This document shows, piece after piece, positions 1-8,457 of a DNA stretch of 64,000 nt. A model generated the notes under the pieces. It ran no database searches, was not told where the DNA came from, and saw only the letters and a list, made by a program, of their open reading frames with translations. The stretch is taken from positions 140,517 to 204,516 of the forward strand of contig NZ_NMUA01000005.1 in the NCBI RefSeq assembly GCF_002312805.1, written 5' to 3'. The stretch's first letter is position 1, and each line of letters opens with the position of its first letter. The DNA is from Sphingobium sp. D43FB (GTDB lineage Bacteria; Pseudomonadota; Alphaproteobacteria; Sphingomonadales; Sphingomonadaceae). Both the position numbers and the translations under genes were made by a program.

Positions 1-533
1 TCGGCGCTCAGCAGCGGTAGCGATGCTGCCAGGATGATGGCGTCGCCGATCATCTGGGTGCGGCCCGCATTCCATCCCCGCGTCTTCTGCCAAGTCAGCG
101 CCATCACGCCCAGCCCGCCGACTCCCGCCCCATGGCGCGCGATGGCGAGGATGCCAAAGCCGATGATCGACCCGCCGAACAGGGCGGCGAAGAGCGGGCT
201 GACCCGCGCCAGTTCCAGCGCCAGCGGCATCATCGTGCCCAGCCCCATGATCGCGATATTGGCGAACAGCGTTTTGAGCCCGAACGCCGCGCCCATCGCC
301 CGCCCGGCGAACAGGAAGAAGGGGATGTTGATCAGCAGGAACAGCGTCGCTGGCGACCAGTGGATCAGATAGGACAGCAGCAGCGCGATGCCCGCCATGC
401 CGCCCGTCACCAGATTGGCCTGTTTCAGCAGCATCAGCCCCATGGCGATGAAGGCACAGCCAAGCGCAATGGCATAGCCATCTTCGGCCAGATTATGCGG
501 GCGGGGTGCGGGGAAGGCGTGCGTGGGAGTCAT
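1..533 (-). CDS. YitT family membrane protein (3' end beyond window)
   Basis: The reading frame starts at an ATG whose complement lies at 531-533 and runs off the left edge, so only about 177 N-terminal residues are visible. The visible part is strongly hydrophobic, with about five predicted membrane segments. It carries the pattern of the YitT/DUF161 N-terminal membrane domain, including the stretches LLKQANLVTGGMAGIALLLS near residues 30-50 and LFLLINIPFFLFAG near 60-75. YitT proteins are inner-membrane proteins of unknown transport role. The gene is alone on this strand, with about 90 bp separating it from the next minus-strand gene. I recognise the family by pattern only; the C-terminal half cannot be judged. 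Confidence 0.75.
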   Translation of the reverse strand, partial: MTPTHAFPAPRPHNLAEDGYAIALGCAFIAMGLMLLKQANLVTGGMAGIALLLSYLIHWSPATLFLLINIPFFLFAGRAMGAAFGLKTLFANIAIMGLGTMMPLALELARVSPLFAALFGGSIIGFGILAIARHGAGVGGLGVMALTWQKTRGWNAGRTQMIGDAIILAASLPLLSA

Positions 534-621
534 GGCGTGTCCGTCAAGCGTTACGCCCCGGTCATCCTCTTGCCCTGCCGCTGCTCATACAGCGGACGCG
601 CGCCACTGCAAGAGGCTGCGC

Positions 622-1761
622 TTATCCGCCGGTGTCGATCTGCGCCGGGCCATATTGGTCGATCGCCTGGAACAACAGGGTCAGCGCGGCGCGTTCCTCC
701 GCGTCGATCTCCGGCCGCCACACTTCGAACAGCAGGATGACGCGGGTGTCGGTGCTGCGGTTCCACGCCTCATGTTCGATACTGTCGTCGAAGATGAGCA
801 TCTCGCCCCGGTGCCACGCCCGCATTTCCGCGCCGACGCGCAGCGCGCAATCAGGGGGCGTCAGCAGCGGCAGGTGGCAGATGAGCCGCGTGTTGAGCAG
901 GCCATGATGGGGTGCGATATGGGTGCCGGGCTTGAGCAGCGACCAGAGCGCCATCGGCGATCGCCCATCGATCACGGGCATCGGCGCATGGTCGAGTGCG
1001 GCCATCACCGCCGGGCAACGCGCGGCATGGTCGGCCACCGGCGCGCCGCTCTGCCAGAAATAATAGGCGCCCCAGCTGGGATCGTCGCGCAACTTGTTGT
1101 TGGGCGCGGGACGCTCCTTCGGCGTCTGGACATAGGGCGCGAAGTCCGGCGCGTCCGCGCGCACCGCCGCCAGTTCGGCGACGATCGCGTCGGTCATCGC
1201 CTCCATCGGCGCGACCCAGTCGAAATCGCTGCGCTCGTAAAAGGCGCGCTGGGGCAGGCCGGGGAAATAGAACATGCTGGGCTGCTGCAGATATATCTCG
1301 CGCTTGCCGAGCAGCAGGTCGGTGGCGAGCGCGATGCGGGGCAGCGGTGGCAAATCGCGGATCGCCGCGGTCAGATGATCCTCGAACTGCTGGCTCGATT
1401 GCGCGATGGCGTCTTGCGCCTGTTGCAGCAACGGTTGCAGTTGCGGCGGCGCGCCATGGGCCGCCGCCTGCGCCAGCGCGGTACGCCGCCAACTGATCGC
1501 GCCACGATCGTCGCCGCGCGCCTGCGCATTATGGCCCATGGCGAGCAGGGCGGGGAGGTTGCGGGGATCGCCCGCTAGGATCGCGCGCAGCGCCTCCGCC
1601 TCGCCATCCCGATCGCCCAGCCGGTTGCAGACCTGCGCCAGCAGCATCGGCGGCGGCGCGGCCATCTGCGCCAGCGTCGCGCGTGCCTTGGCCGCATCGC
1701 CGCCGCGCAGCGCCACCAATGCGGCCTGGGCCAGCGCCTCTTCTCTTGCCTGATCGCTCAT
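622..1761 (-). CDS. Aspartyl/asparaginyl beta-hydroxylase family protein with helical N-terminal repeats
   Basis: A 379-residue protein. Residues 1 to about 120 are Ala/Leu-rich and look like TPR-type helical repeats. The C-terminal half matches the aspartyl/asparaginyl beta-hydroxylase fold, a 2-oxoglutarate and Fe(II)-dependent dioxygenase. The motif HIAPHHG (281-287) and the motif FDDSIEHEAWN (324-334) correspond to the two iron-binding histidines of the family (H281 and H330), which typically lacks the acidic third ligand. An Arg two residues after the NT of the first motif fits 2-oxoglutarate binding. The substrate is unknown; bacterial relatives occur in lipid- or peptide-modifying settings. 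It stands alone, 53 bp upstream (in the minus-strand sense) of nothing obvious, and follows an MFS gene on the same strand. Confidence 0.8.
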   Translation of the reverse strand: MSDQAREEALAQAALVALRGGDAAKARATLAQMAAPPPMLLAQVCNRLGDRDGEAEALRAILAGDPRNLPALLAMGHNAQARGDDRGAISWRRTALAQAAAHGAPPQLQPLLQQAQDAIAQSSQQFEDHLTAAIRDLPPLPRIALATDLLLGKREIYLQQPSMFYFPGLPQRAFYERSDFDWVAPMEAMTDAIVAELAAVRADAPDFAPYVQTPKERPAPNNKLRDDPSWGAYYFWQSGAPVADHAARCPAVMAALDHAPMPVIDGRSPMALWSLLKPGTHIAPHHGLLNTRLICHLPLLTPPDCALRVGAEMRAWHRGEMLIFDDSIEHEAWNRSTDTRVILLFEVWRPEIDAEERAALTLLFQAIDQYGPAQIDTGG

Positions 1762-1814
1762 GCCCCTGCCTTATCGGGGAGCCTGATCTGGGACAAGCGC
1801 TGCGGCAAAGCGGC

Positions 1815-3011
1815 TTATTCGGCCGGAACGGCGATCATCCGCGTGGTCCGCTGTTGCAGCGCGATCGACAGCAGGAAGACAGCGAGGCCACCCAGCGCCA
1901 GCGCGGCACCGATCCAGCCGGTCGAGGTCAGGCCATAGCCCGCCGCGATCGCCATGCCGCCAAGCCAGGGGCCAAGCGCATTGGCGACGTTGAAGGCGCT
2001 ATGGTGCAGCGCCGCCGCGAGCGTCTGCGCATCGCCCGACACGTCCATCAACCGCGCCTGCAACGGCGTGCCAAGCCCGCCGCCCGCACCGATCAGGAAG
2101 ATGATCAGGCTCAGCGTCCAGATATTGCCCGCCATCAGCGGGAATAGCGCCAGCGCGCCCGCGCTCCACAATAGCACGAGGATGACGGTGCGGTTGAGCG
2201 CCCGGTCGGCCATCCAGGCGGCGACGAGGTTGCCGATCGTCATGCCGACGCCGAAGATCATCAGGATTACCGGCACCCAGACTTCGGATACGCCGGTCAC
2301 TTCGATCATGGTGGACGCGACATAGGTATAGACCGCGAACAGCCCGCCAAAGCCGATCGCGCCGGTCAGCAGCGTCAGCCAGACCTGCGGCTTGGCCAGC
2401 GCGGTCAGTTCGCGCGCGGCGCTCGCCTTGGGGTCGCCCGCGTCGCGCGGGGCGTAGAGCGCCACCAGCGTCATCGTCGCGATGGCGAGGGCCGTTACCA
2501 CGAAAAAGCCCGACCGCCAGCCCAGCGCCTGCCCCATCCAGTTGGCGACGGGCACACCCAGCACCGTGGCGATGGTCAGGCCCGACATGACCCGCGCAAT
2601 CGCCTGTGCCCGCTTTTCGATCGGCACTAGCTTGGCGGCCACCAGCGCGGCGACGCCGAAATAGGCCCCATGCGGCACACCGCTCAGGAAGCGGAAGACA
2701 AGCATCCAGCCATAGCTGGGCGACAACGCCGACAAGCCATTGCCGATGGCGAACAAGGCCATCAGGCCGATCAACAAATGACGGCGCGGCAGGCGCGCGC
2801 CAAAGGCGGCGATCACCGGTGCGCCTGCCACCACGCCCAAAGCATAGGCGCTGATCGCATGGCCAGCGGTCGGCACGTCGATGCCCAGATCACGGGCGAA
2901 GAAGGGCAGCAGGCTCATCGCCGCAAATTCGGTGGTCCCGATCGCGAAAGCGCCGACGGCGAGCGCGAAAAGGACGAGCGCGGGTTGCGCCTGGTGGGGG
3001 CGAGTGCCCAT
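1815..3011 (-). CDS. MFS transporter, AraJ/YdhP-like exporter
   Basis: A 398-residue protein with about 12 hydrophobic segments. The N-terminal helix contains AIGTTEFAAMSLLPFFARDL (residues about 24-43), a hallmark of the drug:H+ antiporter DHA1 subgroup that includes AraJ, YdhP and PbuE. Between helices 2 and 3 it has GARLPRRHLL, the MFS motif A region. The likely role is proton-driven export of a small hydrophilic or amphipathic compound from the cytoplasm; the substrate cannot be read from sequence. Start at the ATG is supported by the short polar N-terminus before helix 1. The 227 bp upstream are shared with the divergent cell-wall gene at 3239, and I see no convincing operator there. Confidence 0.82.
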   Translation of the reverse strand: MGTRPHQAQPALVLFALAVGAFAIGTTEFAAMSLLPFFARDLGIDVPTAGHAISAYALGVVAGAPVIAAFGARLPRRHLLIGLMALFAIGNGLSALSPSYGWMLVFRFLSGVPHGAYFGVAALVAAKLVPIEKRAQAIARVMSGLTIATVLGVPVANWMGQALGWRSGFFVVTALAIATMTLVALYAPRDAGDPKASAARELTALAKPQVWLTLLTGAIGFGGLFAVYTYVASTMIEVTGVSEVWVPVILMIFGVGMTIGNLVAAWMADRALNRTVILVLLWSAGALALFPLMAGNIWTLSLIIFLIGAGGGLGTPLQARLMDVSGDAQTLAAALHHSAFNVANALGPWLGGMAIAAGYGLTSTGWIGAALALGGLAVFLLSIALQQRTTRMIAVPAE

Positions 3012-3238
3012 GGCTTAGCTCCATGCTGCAATGCAAAATAGCGGAAGCGCGGCAGATGGGCTTCATGACAACGCTGGTCAAGATCGCGGGTGCGTGAGTT
3101 TATTGCAAGTGCTGTGGTGCCCGACGCAATTCAGGCGGTGGGTTTCGGCCGCTGCGCCCTACCGGGCAGATTGCGCCCGGTCACGCACCCTTCCGCGTCA
3201 TCATGCGTTTCTCGCCCTTAGTCCGGGAGAGAATTGCC

Positions 3239-4351
3239 TTGAACCACCACCGCCTGTTGCCTCGCCATATGCTTTTGCTCTCTGCGCTGTTGTGCAGCGC
3301 GTGCAATGTGTCCGTCACCGACGCCAATGACAGCGCGCCAGCGGCCAACGCCGCCGCGCCTGTCAACGGCACCGTCGCTGCACCGGCTGCTGCAAACGAA
3401 GCCTATGATTTCCAGGTCGTGCCGGAACAGAATGCCTGGCAGGCCAACCGCATTTTTCAGGCGCAGGTTCAGCTTGATCGCCTCGGCTTTTCGCCCGGCG
3501 TCATGGATGGCAAGGATGGCATGTCGTTCAAGGCCGCCCTTCGCGGCTTCCAGGAAGCCAACAAACTGCCCGTGACGGGCGACTATGACCAGAAGACTGC
3601 GATCGCCCTGCTGGAAGGCGAAGCGCGGCCGACCACCTGGCTGGTGCGCATCCCGGCCGACTTCGCGCGCGGTCCCTTTTTCGACATGCCCAAGGGGATG
3701 AACGAAAAAGCAGGGCTTCCGGCGCTGACCTATCGCAATTTGCTCGAAAAGCTCGCCGAGCGTTTCCACACTACGCCGGAATTTCTCGTGTCGATCAATG
3801 CGCCGGGCACGAAGGTCGGGGCGGGGACCACCATCCGCGTGCCCGCGATCGAGAATCAGCCGGTTGCGCAGATCGAGGGTGATGAGCGCGGCTGGGGCGC
3901 GACGCTCGCCAGCCTTGGCGTCGCGAAGGACCAGCCGCAGGCCGATCATCTGGTCGTCGACAAGTCCGAAGGGCTGCTCAAAGTCTATGCCGCCGACAAT
4001 CGCCTGATCGCGCAGTTTCGGGCCACCATGGGGTCAGAGCATGATCCGCTGCCGCTGGGCGAATGGACGATCAAGGGCGTCGCCCGCAATCCCGACTATC
4101 ATTACAATCCCGCACTCTTCTGGGATGCCGGGGCGACGGACGAGAAGGCGGTGTTGAAGCCAGGCCCCAACGGCCCGGTCGGTGTGGTGTGGATCGACCT
4201 GTCGAAGGATCATTACGGCATCCACGGCACGCCCGAACCCCAGACGATCGGCAGGACCGAAAGCCATGGCTGCGTCCGTTTGACCAACTGGGATGCGGCG
4301 CGGCTTGCGCAGATGGTCAAGCCGGGGACGAAGGCGAAGTTCCAGGCTTAG
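3239..4351 (+). CDS. L,D-transpeptidase (YkuD) with peptidoglycan-binding domain
   Basis: The preferred start is TTG at 3239, eight bases after GGGAGA (3225-3230), giving 370 residues; an in-frame ATG at 3203 has no ribosome-binding site. The N-terminus has a short basic region, a hydrophobic stretch and a Cys at about 22 (LLCSAC), so it is probably a lipoprotein. Residues about 75-130 match the PG_binding_1 fold (LDRLGFSPGVMDG). A LysM-like stretch follows (TPEFLVSINAPG, VGAGTTIRVP). The C-terminal YkuD domain carries HYGIHG and SHGCVRLTNWDA with catalytic His about 343 and Cys about 345. The family makes 3-3 crosslinks in peptidoglycan or attaches proteins to it in the periplasm. It is followed 4 bp later by an M23 peptidase, suggesting a two-gene cell-wall unit. 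Confidence 0.9.
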   Translation: MNHHRLLPRHMLLLSALLCSACNVSVTDANDSAPAANAAAPVNGTVAAPAAANEAYDFQVVPEQNAWQANRIFQAQVQLDRLGFSPGVMDGKDGMSFKAALRGFQEANKLPVTGDYDQKTAIALLEGEARPTTWLVRIPADFARGPFFDMPKGMNEKAGLPALTYRNLLEKLAERFHTTPEFLVSINAPGTKVGAGTTIRVPAIENQPVAQIEGDERGWGATLASLGVAKDQPQADHLVVDKSEGLLKVYAADNRLIAQFRATMGSEHDPLPLGEWTIKGVARNPDYHYNPALFWDAGATDEKAVLKPGPNGPVGVVWIDLSKDHYGIHGTPEPQTIGRTESHGCVRLTNWDAARLAQMVKPGTKAKFQA

Positions 4352-4355
4352 GGCC

Positions 4356-4934
4356 ATGCCGACGACCTTCAAATGGCGTCGCTGGCTATGGGGCGCGGGG
4401 GCGGTCGCGCTGTGCGTCGCCTTCGCGCATTTTTGCGTGCAGATCGTCCCAGCCGATGCACCGCTCCCGAATGCCAAAGCCCCTGCCGCTCAGTCGATAT
4501 CGGGCGCGCTGCTGATCCCGGTCGAAGGCGTGCCCGCGCCGGCCCTGACCGACACCTTCACCCAGGCCCGCGCCTTGGGCGAAAGATCGCATGACGCCAT
4601 CGACATCATGGCGGCGCGGGGAAGGGCGGTGCTGGCCGTCGCCGATGGCCGGATCGATAAAATCCATTGGAGCGAGGAGGGCGGGCGCACCCTCTATCAG
4701 CGCGCGCCCGATGGCCGCACACTCTATTATTACGCGCATTTGGATCGCTACGCGCCGGGCCTGCGCGAAGGGCAGATGGTACGGCGCGGCCAGCGGATCG
4801 CGACCGTGGGCAGCACCGGCAATGCCGACCTCGCTGCGCCACACCTCCATTTCGCCATCCACCGTGCCAGCCCGAACACGCCTTGGCACGGCGGCAACCC
4901 CATCAATCCCTATCCGCTGCTGGCCAAGCCCTGA
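4356..4934 (+). CDS. M23 family metallopeptidase (LytM-like)
   Basis: A 192-residue protein. ATG at 4356 is 4 bp after the stop of the L,D-transpeptidase gene, so the two are probably cotranscribed. It has an N-terminal basic segment (KWRRWLW) and a membrane anchor or signal at about 10-30. The peptidase_M23 (LytM) domain follows. Zinc ligands are visible as HDAID (H79, D83) and HLHF (H163, H165), the full set of the family. Members cut peptide crosslinks of peptidoglycan in the periplasm; those with all ligands, as here, are expected to be active endopeptidases. The partner enzyme upstream makes or edits crosslinks, which fits a role in wall remodelling. The stop is followed by 108 bp before efp. 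Confidence 0.88.
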   Translation: MPTTFKWRRWLWGAGAVALCVAFAHFCVQIVPADAPLPNAKAPAAQSISGALLIPVEGVPAPALTDTFTQARALGERSHDAIDIMAARGRAVLAVADGRIDKIHWSEEGGRTLYQRAPDGRTLYYYAHLDRYAPGLREGQMVRRGQRIATVGSTGNADLAAPHLHFAIHRASPNTPWHGGNPINPYPLLAKP

Positions 4935-5042
4935 TCCGCTCTGATCGCCCTCTTGCCCTTCGCGCCGTCCCGCTGTAAACGGCCGCCCAGCCTCCCGCGA
5001 GGCCGGCTCTTTCACTCTTGAACATATAGGCAGGCTCTTCCC

Positions 5043-5606
5043 ATGAAGATCAGCGGCGTGGACATTCGTCCCGGCAACAATATCGAATATGAGGGCGGCC
5101 TGTGGCGCGCTGTCAAGATTCAACACACCCAGCCCGGCAAGGGCGGCGCCTATATGCAGGTGGAGTTGAAGAACCTCATCGACGGCCGCAAGAACAACGT
5201 CCGCTTCCGCTCCGCCGAAAGCGTCGAGCGTATCCGGCTCGATACCAAGGATTTCCAATATCTCTATGCCGAAGGCGACATGCTCGTCTTCATGGACAAT
5301 GAGACCTATGAGCAGATCAACCTGCCCAAGGAATTGTTGGGCGACGCCGCCGACTTCCTGCAGGACGGCATGGAAGTGACGCTGGAAATGTATGAGGAGC
5401 GGCCGATTTCGGTGCAGCTGCCCGACACCATCGAAGCAACGGTCGTGGAAGCCGATGCTGTGGTCAAGGGGCAGACCGCCTCGGCCAGCTACAAGCCCGC
5501 GATCCTCGACAATGGCGTCCGCGTCATGGTCCCCCCGCATATCGTCAGCGGCACCCGCATCGTCGTGGACGTGTATGCCCGCGAATATGTAAAGCGCGCG
5601 GACTAA
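5043..5606 (+). CDS. efp: Translation elongation factor P
   Basis: A 187-residue protein of normal family length with the three beta-barrel domains of EF-P. The N-terminal KOW-like domain has PGKGGA with Lys33 at the tip, the position that is beta-lysylated, hydroxypropylated or rhamnosylated (as Arg) in other bacteria. The C-terminal OB domain carries the EF-P signature region around [22 protein letters not shown] binds the ribosome next to the E site and relieves stalling at consecutive prolines, which are frequent in this genome (for example in the NuoC tail). It is followed by a REP doublet and an inositol monophosphatase gene on the same strand. Confidence 0.97.
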   Translation: MKISGVDIRPGNNIEYEGGLWRAVKIQHTQPGKGGAYMQVELKNLIDGRKNNVRFRSAESVERIRLDTKDFQYLYAEGDMLVFMDNETYEQINLPKELLGDAADFLQDGMEVTLEMYEERPISVQLPDTIEATVVEADAVVKGQTASASYKPAILDNGVRVMVPPHIVSGTRIVVDVYAREYVKRAD

Positions 5607-5619
5607 GCCGACCAGATCG

Positions 5620-5748
5620 CCCCTCCCTTTCAAGGGAGGGGTTGGGGTGGGTCGCGACCGAAGGGAGCGTCTGACCTGACCCCTGATGTTGCAGGCGATT
5701 GCCGTGCAATCGCACCCACCCCCGGCCCCTCCCTGAACAGGGAGGGGG
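5620..5748. repeat. REP-type palindromic doublet between efp and the inositol monophosphatase gene
   Basis: Two related palindromic units lie in opposite orientation. Unit 1 is at 5620-5652 (CCCCTCCC...GGGAGGGG followed by TTGGGGTGGGT). Unit 2 is at 5714-5748 and, read on the minus strand, gives nearly the same sequence (CCCCTCCCTG, CAGGGAGGGG, then GGGGGTGGGT). Each unit folds into its own hairpin and the pair forms a larger dyad around about 60 bp of spacer. This is the organisation of REP doublets (BIMEs). No REP-associated transposase gene is seen in the window. Confidence 0.8.
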
Positions 5749-5752
5749 GAGA
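5726..5752 (+). promoter_or_regulatory. Hairpin overlapping the ribosome-binding site of the downstream gene
   Basis: CCCCTCCCTG (5726-5735), loop AA, CAGGGAGGGG (5738-5747) form a 10-bp perfect stem; in practice the innermost pairs would open. The right arm is also the Shine-Dalgarno region (GGAGGGGGGAGA, 5741-5752) of the ATG at 5759. Folding of the leader would hide this site, so the repeat may lower or condition translation of the monophosphatase. This is an inference from base pairing only. Confidence 0.45.
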
Positions 5753-5758
5753 ATTAAA

Positions 5759-6571
5759 ATGGCATCCCATTCAGGCCTTCTCACCGTCATGGAACGCGCT
5801 GCGCGCAAGGCGGGCGGCAAGCTGCGTCGCGACTTCGGTGAGGTCGAGCATCTTCAGGTGTCCCGCAAGGGGCCGGCCGACTTCGTGTCGAAGGCCGACG
5901 AGCAGGCGGAAAAGACGCTGGTCGAGGAATTGCAGCGCGCCCGGCCCGACTGGGGCTTCCTGCTCGAAGAAGGCGGCGTGATCGAGGGCGACCCGACCAA
6001 GCCGCGCTGGATCATCGATCCGCTCGATGGCACCACCAATTTCCTGCACGGCATCCCGCATTTCGCCATCTCGATCGCGGTCGAAGAGCCGCTTTATGGC
6101 GGCAAGCGCGAGATCACGACCGGTCTCATCTATCAGCCCTTTACCGACGAAAGCTATTGGGCGGAGAAGAATCGCGGCGCGTGGCGTCATGACCAGCGGC
6201 TCCGCGTCTCGGCGCGCCGTGACCTCGCCGATTGCGTGATCTCGACCGGCATCCCCTTCATGGGCCATGGCGACATGGGGCAGTGGGTACGCATCTTTGG
6301 CGCGGTTGCGCCGTCGATCGCGGGAATCCGCCGTTTCGGGGCCGCCTCGCTCGATCTCGCGCATGTGGCGTCGGGCCGCTATGACGGTTTCTGGGAAAGC
6401 GGGCTGCAACCCTGGGACGTGGCTGCCGGCATGTTGCTGGTGCGCGAAGCGGGTGGCTTCGTCAGCGATTTTCGCGGTGGCGAGCAGATGATCGAGCGCC
6501 GCGAAGTGATTGCGGGCAATGACGCCATCCACAGCAAATTGCACAAGCTTGTGGCAAACGCCCTGCGCTAA
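5759..6571 (+). CDS. suhB: Inositol monophosphatase family protein (SuhB-like)
   Basis: A 270-residue protein of normal family length. The start at ATG 5759 follows a very strong purine-rich ribosome-binding site; an earlier in-frame start would read through the REP unit. The metal-binding motif set of the family is complete: an acidic pair after LL (E70, E71), IIDPLDGTTNFLHG with D87 and D90, and QPWDVAAG near residue 215. The enzyme hydrolyses myo-inositol-1-phosphate or related sugar phosphates with Mg2+; SuhB of enterobacteria also acts in rRNA transcription antitermination. Which role applies here cannot be told from sequence. A clear terminator hairpin follows at 6581. Confidence 0.9.
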   Translation: MASHSGLLTVMERAARKAGGKLRRDFGEVEHLQVSRKGPADFVSKADEQAEKTLVEELQRARPDWGFLLEEGGVIEGDPTKPRWIIDPLDGTTNFLHGIPHFAISIAVEEPLYGGKREITTGLIYQPFTDESYWAEKNRGAWRHDQRLRVSARRDLADCVISTGIPFMGHGDMGQWVRIFGAVAPSIAGIRRFGAASLDLAHVASGRYDGFWESGLQPWDVAAGMLLVREAGGFVSDFRGGEQMIERREVIAGNDAIHSKLHKLVANALR

Positions 6572-6580
6572 GGTGCAGCT

Positions 6581-6611
6581 AGGCCAAGGGCTTCAAGCAC
6601 TTGGCCTTTTT
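6581..6611 (+). terminator. Rho-independent terminator after the inositol monophosphatase gene
   Basis: AGGCCAAG (6581-6588) pairs with CTTGGCCT (6600-6607), with an inner GCTT/AAGC stem, and is followed by a run of five T (6607-6611). It lies 10 bp after the stop at 6571 and before the complex I operon, so it should separate the two transcription units. The nuo promoter must then lie between here and 6700, but I cannot pick it out with confidence. Confidence 0.8.
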
Positions 6612-6699
6612 GCGATTCATTCTCACAGCCTTGGCCCCTTGCTTCGCATATGCAGCAGGCCTAAAGCGCCCCGACAACCTTTTCGCCCAGGGGATACCA

Positions 6700-7074
6700 T
6701 TGGTCGATCTTGCCCAATATCTGCCGATCCTGCTCTTTTTGGGGATCGCTTTGCTGCTGTCCGGCACGTTCGTTTTCCTGCCGATGCTGGTCGGTCGCCT
6801 GACCGGCGCGCATAAGCCGGACCCGGCCAAGCTCAGCGAATATGAATGCGGCTTTCCCGCTTTCGAAGAGCCGCGCAGCCAATATGACGTGCGCTTCTAT
6901 CTGGTGGCGATCCTCTTCATCATCTTCGATCTTGAAGCGGCATTCCTGTTTCCCTGGGCGGTGAGCCTCGACCAGATCGGCTGGGCCGGCTGGGCGACGA
7001 TGATGATTTTCATAGCGGAACTGGTGCTCGGTCTCGTCTATGCGTGGAAGAAGGGAGCGCTCGATTGGGAGTAG
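6700..7074 (+). CDS. nuoA: NADH-quinone oxidoreductase subunit A
   Basis: First gene of the complex I operon. The start is TTG at 6700, five bases after AGGGGA (6689-6694), giving 124 residues, the usual NuoA length. A longer frame begins at TTG 6601 but would overlap the terminator and has no ribosome-binding site. Three membrane helices are visible, with the conserved loop [20 protein letters not shown] and, after it, [20 protein letters not shown]. That loop contains the Cys which in mitochondrial ND3 marks the active/deactive switch. The subunit sits in the membrane arm at the junction with the quinone site. The gene overlaps nuoB by 10 bp. Confidence 0.95.
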   Translation: MVDLAQYLPILLFLGIALLLSGTFVFLPMLVGRLTGAHKPDPAKLSEYECGFPAFEEPRSQYDVRFYLVAILFIIFDLEAAFLFPWAVSLDQIGWAGWATMMIFIAELVLGLVYAWKKGALDWE

Positions 7075-7619
7075 AACTCTATAACCCGGCGCCCGGCACA
7101 TTGCCGCCCGTCGGGACTCAGCCCGATCAGGATTTCTTCAACTCGCTCAACAGCGAAGTGAATGACAAGGGCTTCCTTGTGACCTCGACGGAGGATCTGT
7201 TCACCTGGGCACGCACCGGTTCGCTGTGGTGGATGACCTTCGGCCTTGCCTGCTGCGCGGTCGAGATGATCCACGTCAACATGCCGCGCTATGACATGGA
7301 GCGTTTCGGTGCGGCCCCGCGCGCGTCGCCACGCCAGAGCGACGTGATGATCGTCGCGGGAACGCTGTGCAACAAGATGGCTCCCGCGTTGCGCAAAGTT
7401 TACGATCAGATGTCTGAACCGAAATATGTCATTTCCATGGGCAGCTGTGCCAATGGCGGGGGCTATTATCATTACAGCTATTCTGTAGTGCGCGGGTGCG
7501 ACCGGATCGTGCCGGTCGACATCTATGTACCGGGTTGCCCGCCGACTGCCGAAGCGCTGCTCTATGGCGTGATGCAGTTGCAGCGGAAGATCCGCCGGAT
7601 CGGGACGATTGAGCGTTAA
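7065..7619 (+). CDS. nuoB: NADH-quinone oxidoreductase subunit B
   Basis: NuoB (PSST) of complex I, 184 residues from TTG 7065, which is preceded by GAAGGGAG (7048-7055). A GTG at 7044 in the same frame is also possible. The four cysteines that bind cluster N2, the last [4Fe-4S] centre before quinone, are present: the tandem pair in [16 protein letters not shown] and PGCPPTAE. The protein forms part of the quinone-reducing chamber with NuoD. The overlap with nuoA and the 1-bp gap to nuoC imply translational coupling. Confidence 0.97.
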   Translation: MGVELYNPAPGTLPPVGTQPDQDFFNSLNSEVNDKGFLVTSTEDLFTWARTGSLWWMTFGLACCAVEMIHVNMPRYDMERFGAAPRASPRQSDVMIVAGTLCNKMAPALRKVYDQMSEPKYVISMGSCANGGGYYHYSYSVVRGCDRIVPVDIYVPGCPPTAEALLYGVMQLQRKIRRIGTIER

Positions 7620-7620
7620 T

Positions 7621-8457
7621 ATGGGCCATTCCGCACCCCGGATCGCGACCATCGATGGGATCGCGCAGGAAATCGAGGCCTTGTTGGGTTCGATGCTGAT
7701 CGAAACCGTCGATCATGCCGATGAACTGACCTTCACCGTGCTGCGCGACGCGCTGCCGCAGGCGCTGACGCTATTGCGGGATCAGGCGCACTATCAGCAG
7801 CTGATGGAGATTGCGGGGGTCGATTATCCAGACCGTCCCGAACGGTTCGAGGTCGTCTATCACCTGCTGTCCGTAACCCGGAACCATCGCGTTCGCGTGA
7901 AGGTATCCACCGACGAGGATATGCCGGTGCCGACCGTCACGCATCTCTGGCCGGTTGCCGGCTGGCTGGAGCGCGAAGTGTTCGACATGTATGGCGTCGT
8001 GTTCGACGGCAATACCGACCTGCGCCGCATCCTGACCGATTATGGGTTCAAGGGGCATCCGCAGCGCAAGGACTTCCCGCTGACCGGTTATGTCGAATTG
8101 CGCTATTCCGAAGAAGACAAGCGCGTCGTCTATGAGCCGGTGAAGCTGGCGCAGGATTTCCGCAGCTTCGACTTCATGTCGCCATGGGAAGGCGCCGAAT
8201 ATATCCTGCCCGGCGACGAGAAGGCGCCGCAGGCCCCCGGCGCACCGACGCCCGCACCTGCTGCCCCGCCGCCGCCTGCTGCGCCCAAGGGAGATCCCGC
8301 GGCATCGACGCCCAAGACGACCGAGAAGAAGGCCGACACCGGGGCTGGCGAAGCGGCGAACAAGGCCTCGCAAGTCAAGTCGGACGATGCGCCGACCAAG
8401 GCGGCTTCGGCCACCGATGAAGGCGAAGGCGTCGCCAAGCCGGAGGATAAGGCGTAA
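7621..8457 (+). CDS. nuoC: NADH-quinone oxidoreductase subunit C with a long Ala/Pro-rich tail
   Basis: The first 190 or so residues are a normal NuoC (30-kDa subunit), with [20 protein letters not shown] and [16 protein letters not shown]. It forms the hydrophilic connecting part of the peripheral arm together with NuoD. The total of 278 residues is longer than usual: after [18 protein letters not shown] an extension of about 80 residues follows, first rich in Pro and Ala, then in Lys, Asp, Ala and Thr. It looks disordered. NuoC is not fused to NuoD here. The stop overlaps the nuoD start in TAATG. Confidence 0.95.
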   Translation: MGHSAPRIATIDGIAQEIEALLGSMLIETVDHADELTFTVLRDALPQALTLLRDQAHYQQLMEIAGVDYPDRPERFEVVYHLLSVTRNHRVRVKVSTDEDMPVPTVTHLWPVAGWLEREVFDMYGVVFDGNTDLRRILTDYGFKGHPQRKDFPLTGYVELRYSEEDKRVVYEPVKLAQDFRSFDFMSPWEGAEYILPGDEKAPQAPGAPTPAPAAPPPPAAPKGDPAASTPKTTEKKADTGAGEAANKASQVKSDDAPTKAASATDEGEGVAKPEDKA

